Shown piece by piece: positions 51,887 through 53,148 of a DNA stretch of 53,148 nt; the first letter of the stretch is position 1; the number at the start of each line of letters is the position of its first letter. The notes under the pieces are model-generated. The model worked only from the letters and a program-made list of their open reading frames with translations. It was not told the DNA's origin and ran no database searches. The position numbers and the translations under genes were made by a program. The stretch is from Acidimicrobiaceae bacterium UBA7830 (GTDB lineage Bacteria > Actinomycetota > Acidimicrobiia > Acidimicrobiales > Ilumatobacteraceae), in contig DLTS01000048.1 of NCBI GenBank assembly GCA_002501485.1, positions 1 to 53,148 of the forward strand. Direction: 5' to 3'.

Positions 51887-53148
51887 ATGGACGAACCCAT
51901 GATCACGAGCGACGGTGCAGTCGACGCCGAGCTGGTGTCGTCGTACCTTGCCGGCGACAGATCAGCACTTGGTTCGATCTACGACCGCTACGGACAGTCA
52001 CTCTTCGACACCGCAACGGCAATGACAAACAACCGCGACGACGCATCCGACATGGTGCAAGACGTCTTCGTACTCGCAGCCGAGCGACTTGGTCAATTGC
52101 GCGACCCATCACGACTAAAACCATGGCTTTTCGCAATTCTTCGCAACGAGGTCTACCGACGGTCGCGGCGACGGTCGCGTCAAGCAATCACCGACTTTTC
52201 AGCTCCCGAGCATGACGCAATGCTTCCCTCCACCCCCTCCTCTTCCGATGCTGTCGATGATGCACTCGAAGGTGCTGAGCTCGCCGAGTTTGTTCGGGCC
52301 GCAGCCTCAGGTCTCGATGCTCGCGATCAACTCGTCCTTGAACTCAGCGTCCGCCAGGGTCTGAGCGGAGACGACCTTGCAGACGCGCTCGGTGTGTCGG
52401 CGCAGCAAAGCTACGGACTTGTTCACCGGATGCGCGAACGAACTGAGCGCAGCCTTGGCGCATATTGTGTTGCGCGTCGAGGCCGAAAGGAATGCGACGA
52501 ACTCGACGCCATCCTTAAAGGGTGGTCGGGTGACTTCACCGTATTGCTTCGCAAACGAGTGTCGCGGCATATCGATGCGTGCAATATCTGCGAGCGTTCA
52601 CGCCGTCGATTTGCTCCACTCGCCCTCGTTGGTGCGGCACCAGCATTTGCAGCACCGATCGGTCTCAGATCCTCGATCCTCGATCGTGTTGCCCTGCTCC
52701 ATCCCGATGTATCGACCGGGGTAGGTGGAGATGGCTCAACATCATCACAGGCAACGACCGCCTCGCCGCCAACGTCAACTAGTTCAGCTTTTAGAAACGG
52801 GCCGGGCGCACAAGCAAAGTTTGGTGCCGCAGATCCATCGACCGGATTCCCTCTACTGCAGGCAGCTGGTCGCATCGGTCGTCGAGCAGCGCTTTCGATG
52901 ATGGGTATTGCGGCTGGTGGGGTCATTTTGGTCGGCAGCTTTGTGTTGATCGCAGACCAATCATCTGTTGAGCCGATCACTGCGGACGGAGTGTTGCGAA
53001 GTGAGGCATCGAGCGACAGTGGACTGCCTCCGTCGACTGCAGAGGGTGGCGATGAACCAGTTGAACCGTCCGATTCGGCACCGTTGCCAGCAACTTCAAC
53101 AACGGTCGAATCAACAACGACCACGGTGGCACCAACTACGACTACAAC
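51887..53148 (+). CDS. ECF sigma factor fused to zinc-finger anti-sigma-like and membrane region (3' end outside window)
   Basis: The frame from ATG 51887 is open to the last base, giving 420 residues. Sigma region 2 spans about 27-96 (IYDRYGQSLFDTA, then ASDMVQDVFVLAAERL and PWLFAILRNE). Region 4 spans about 141-193 (LSGDDLADALGVSAQQSYGLVHR). A zinc-binding anti-sigma-like module follows: C203, then H228-x3-C232-x2-C235. One membrane segment lies at about 335-357, and the tail from about 358 is acidic, then threonine-rich, presumably outside the cell. The sigma factor thus appears to be tied to the membrane with its own regulator. GAGAG lies about 8 bases before the start. Confidence 0.88.
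   Translation, partial: MDEPMITSDGAVDAELVSSYLAGDRSALGSIYDRYGQSLFDTATAMTNNRDDASDMVQDVFVLAAERLGQLRDPSRLKPWLFAILRNEVYRRSRRRSRQAITDFSAPEHDAMLPSTPSSSDAVDDALEGAELAEFVRAAASGLDARDQLVLELSVRQGLSGDDLADALGVSAQQSYGLVHRMRERTERSLGAYCVARRGRKECDELDAILKGWSGDFTVLLRKRVSRHIDACNICERSRRRFAPLALVGAAPAFAAPIGLRSSILDRVALLHPDVSTGVGGDGSTSSQATTASPPTSTSSAFRNGPGAQAKFGAADPSTGFPLLQAAGRIGRRAALSMMGIAAGGVILVGSFVLIADQSSVEPITADGVLRSEASSDSGLPPSTAEGGDEPVEPSDSAPLPATSTTVESTTTTVAPTTTT

Noticed and set aside
51853..52215. A 120-codon arginine-rich frame at the right end
   Set aside because: It is a shadow of the sigma factor frame, which has clear region 2 and region 4 motifs in another phase.

Overview
The window looks like chromosomal housekeeping DNA of a high-G+C Gram-positive bacterium (Actinomycetota), most likely from or near the class Acidimicrobiia. 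The evidence is a WhiB regulator, the PafB/PafC pair, a HelD-type helicase, polyphosphate glucokinase, coproporphyrin-type haem genes, sortases and an L,D-transpeptidase, and long threonine-rich tails on surface proteins. The core gene order argS-lysA-hom-thrC-rho-rpmE-prfA-prmC is also the one known from actinobacteria. The assignment to class is an inference. I see no phage, transposon, CRISPR array, rRNA or tRNA.

Layout. 1-431: HU and a separate lysine/alanine-rich histone-H1-like protein, in the same reading frame on the minus strand. 777-3168: PIN-PhoH ATPase, WhiB, DnaQ-like exonuclease. 3150-5892 (minus): 3-hydroxyacyl-CoA dehydrogenase, pafB, pafC. 6099-18029: a mixed metabolic stretch with pgi, a RarD permease, an L,D-transpeptidase, a glycosyltransferase, argG, an M20 peptidase, a sugar kinase, a Ca2+/cation antiporter, polyphosphate glucokinase, a geranylgeranyl-reductase-type flavoprotein and chorismate mutase. 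18113-29985 (minus): prmC, prfA, an unknown gene, rpmE, rho, thrC, hom, lysA and argS, interrupted by one plus-strand crotonase. 30041-33583: a SufR-like iron-sulfur regulator divergent from the Fe-S carrier Mrp, a zincin, a DUF4328 membrane protein and a SixA phosphatase. 33580-40077 (minus): a complete, tightly overlapping ccmABCDEFGHI operon (cytochrome c maturation System I), including a 44-residue ccmD. 40144-43606: a sortase, an EchA6-like crotonase, small membrane and lipoprotein genes and a TetR regulator. 43652-51746: helD, then hemE-cpfC-cgoX, a second sortase and an Lnt-like protein, then dtd on the other strand. 51887-end: an ECF sigma factor fused to a zinc-finger anti-sigma-like domain and a membrane anchor, open at the window edge.

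How it fits together. The ccm operon covers haem delivery and attachment to c-type cytochromes, and hemE-cpfC-cgoX makes the haem nearby. The rho-rpmE-prfA-prmC block serves transcription and translation termination. hom-thrC, lysA, argG and aroQ serve amino acid synthesis. pgi, the sugar kinase and polyphosphate glucokinase feed glycolysis.

The most interesting points are the sigma/anti-sigma fusion at the right end, a complete System I operon in an actinobacterium, the HU/H1 split at the left end, a serine in place of the catalytic cysteine of Lnt, an unrecognised gene inside the rpmE-prfA operon, and a perfect 21-bp palindrome upstream of rho at the place where thrB often lies.
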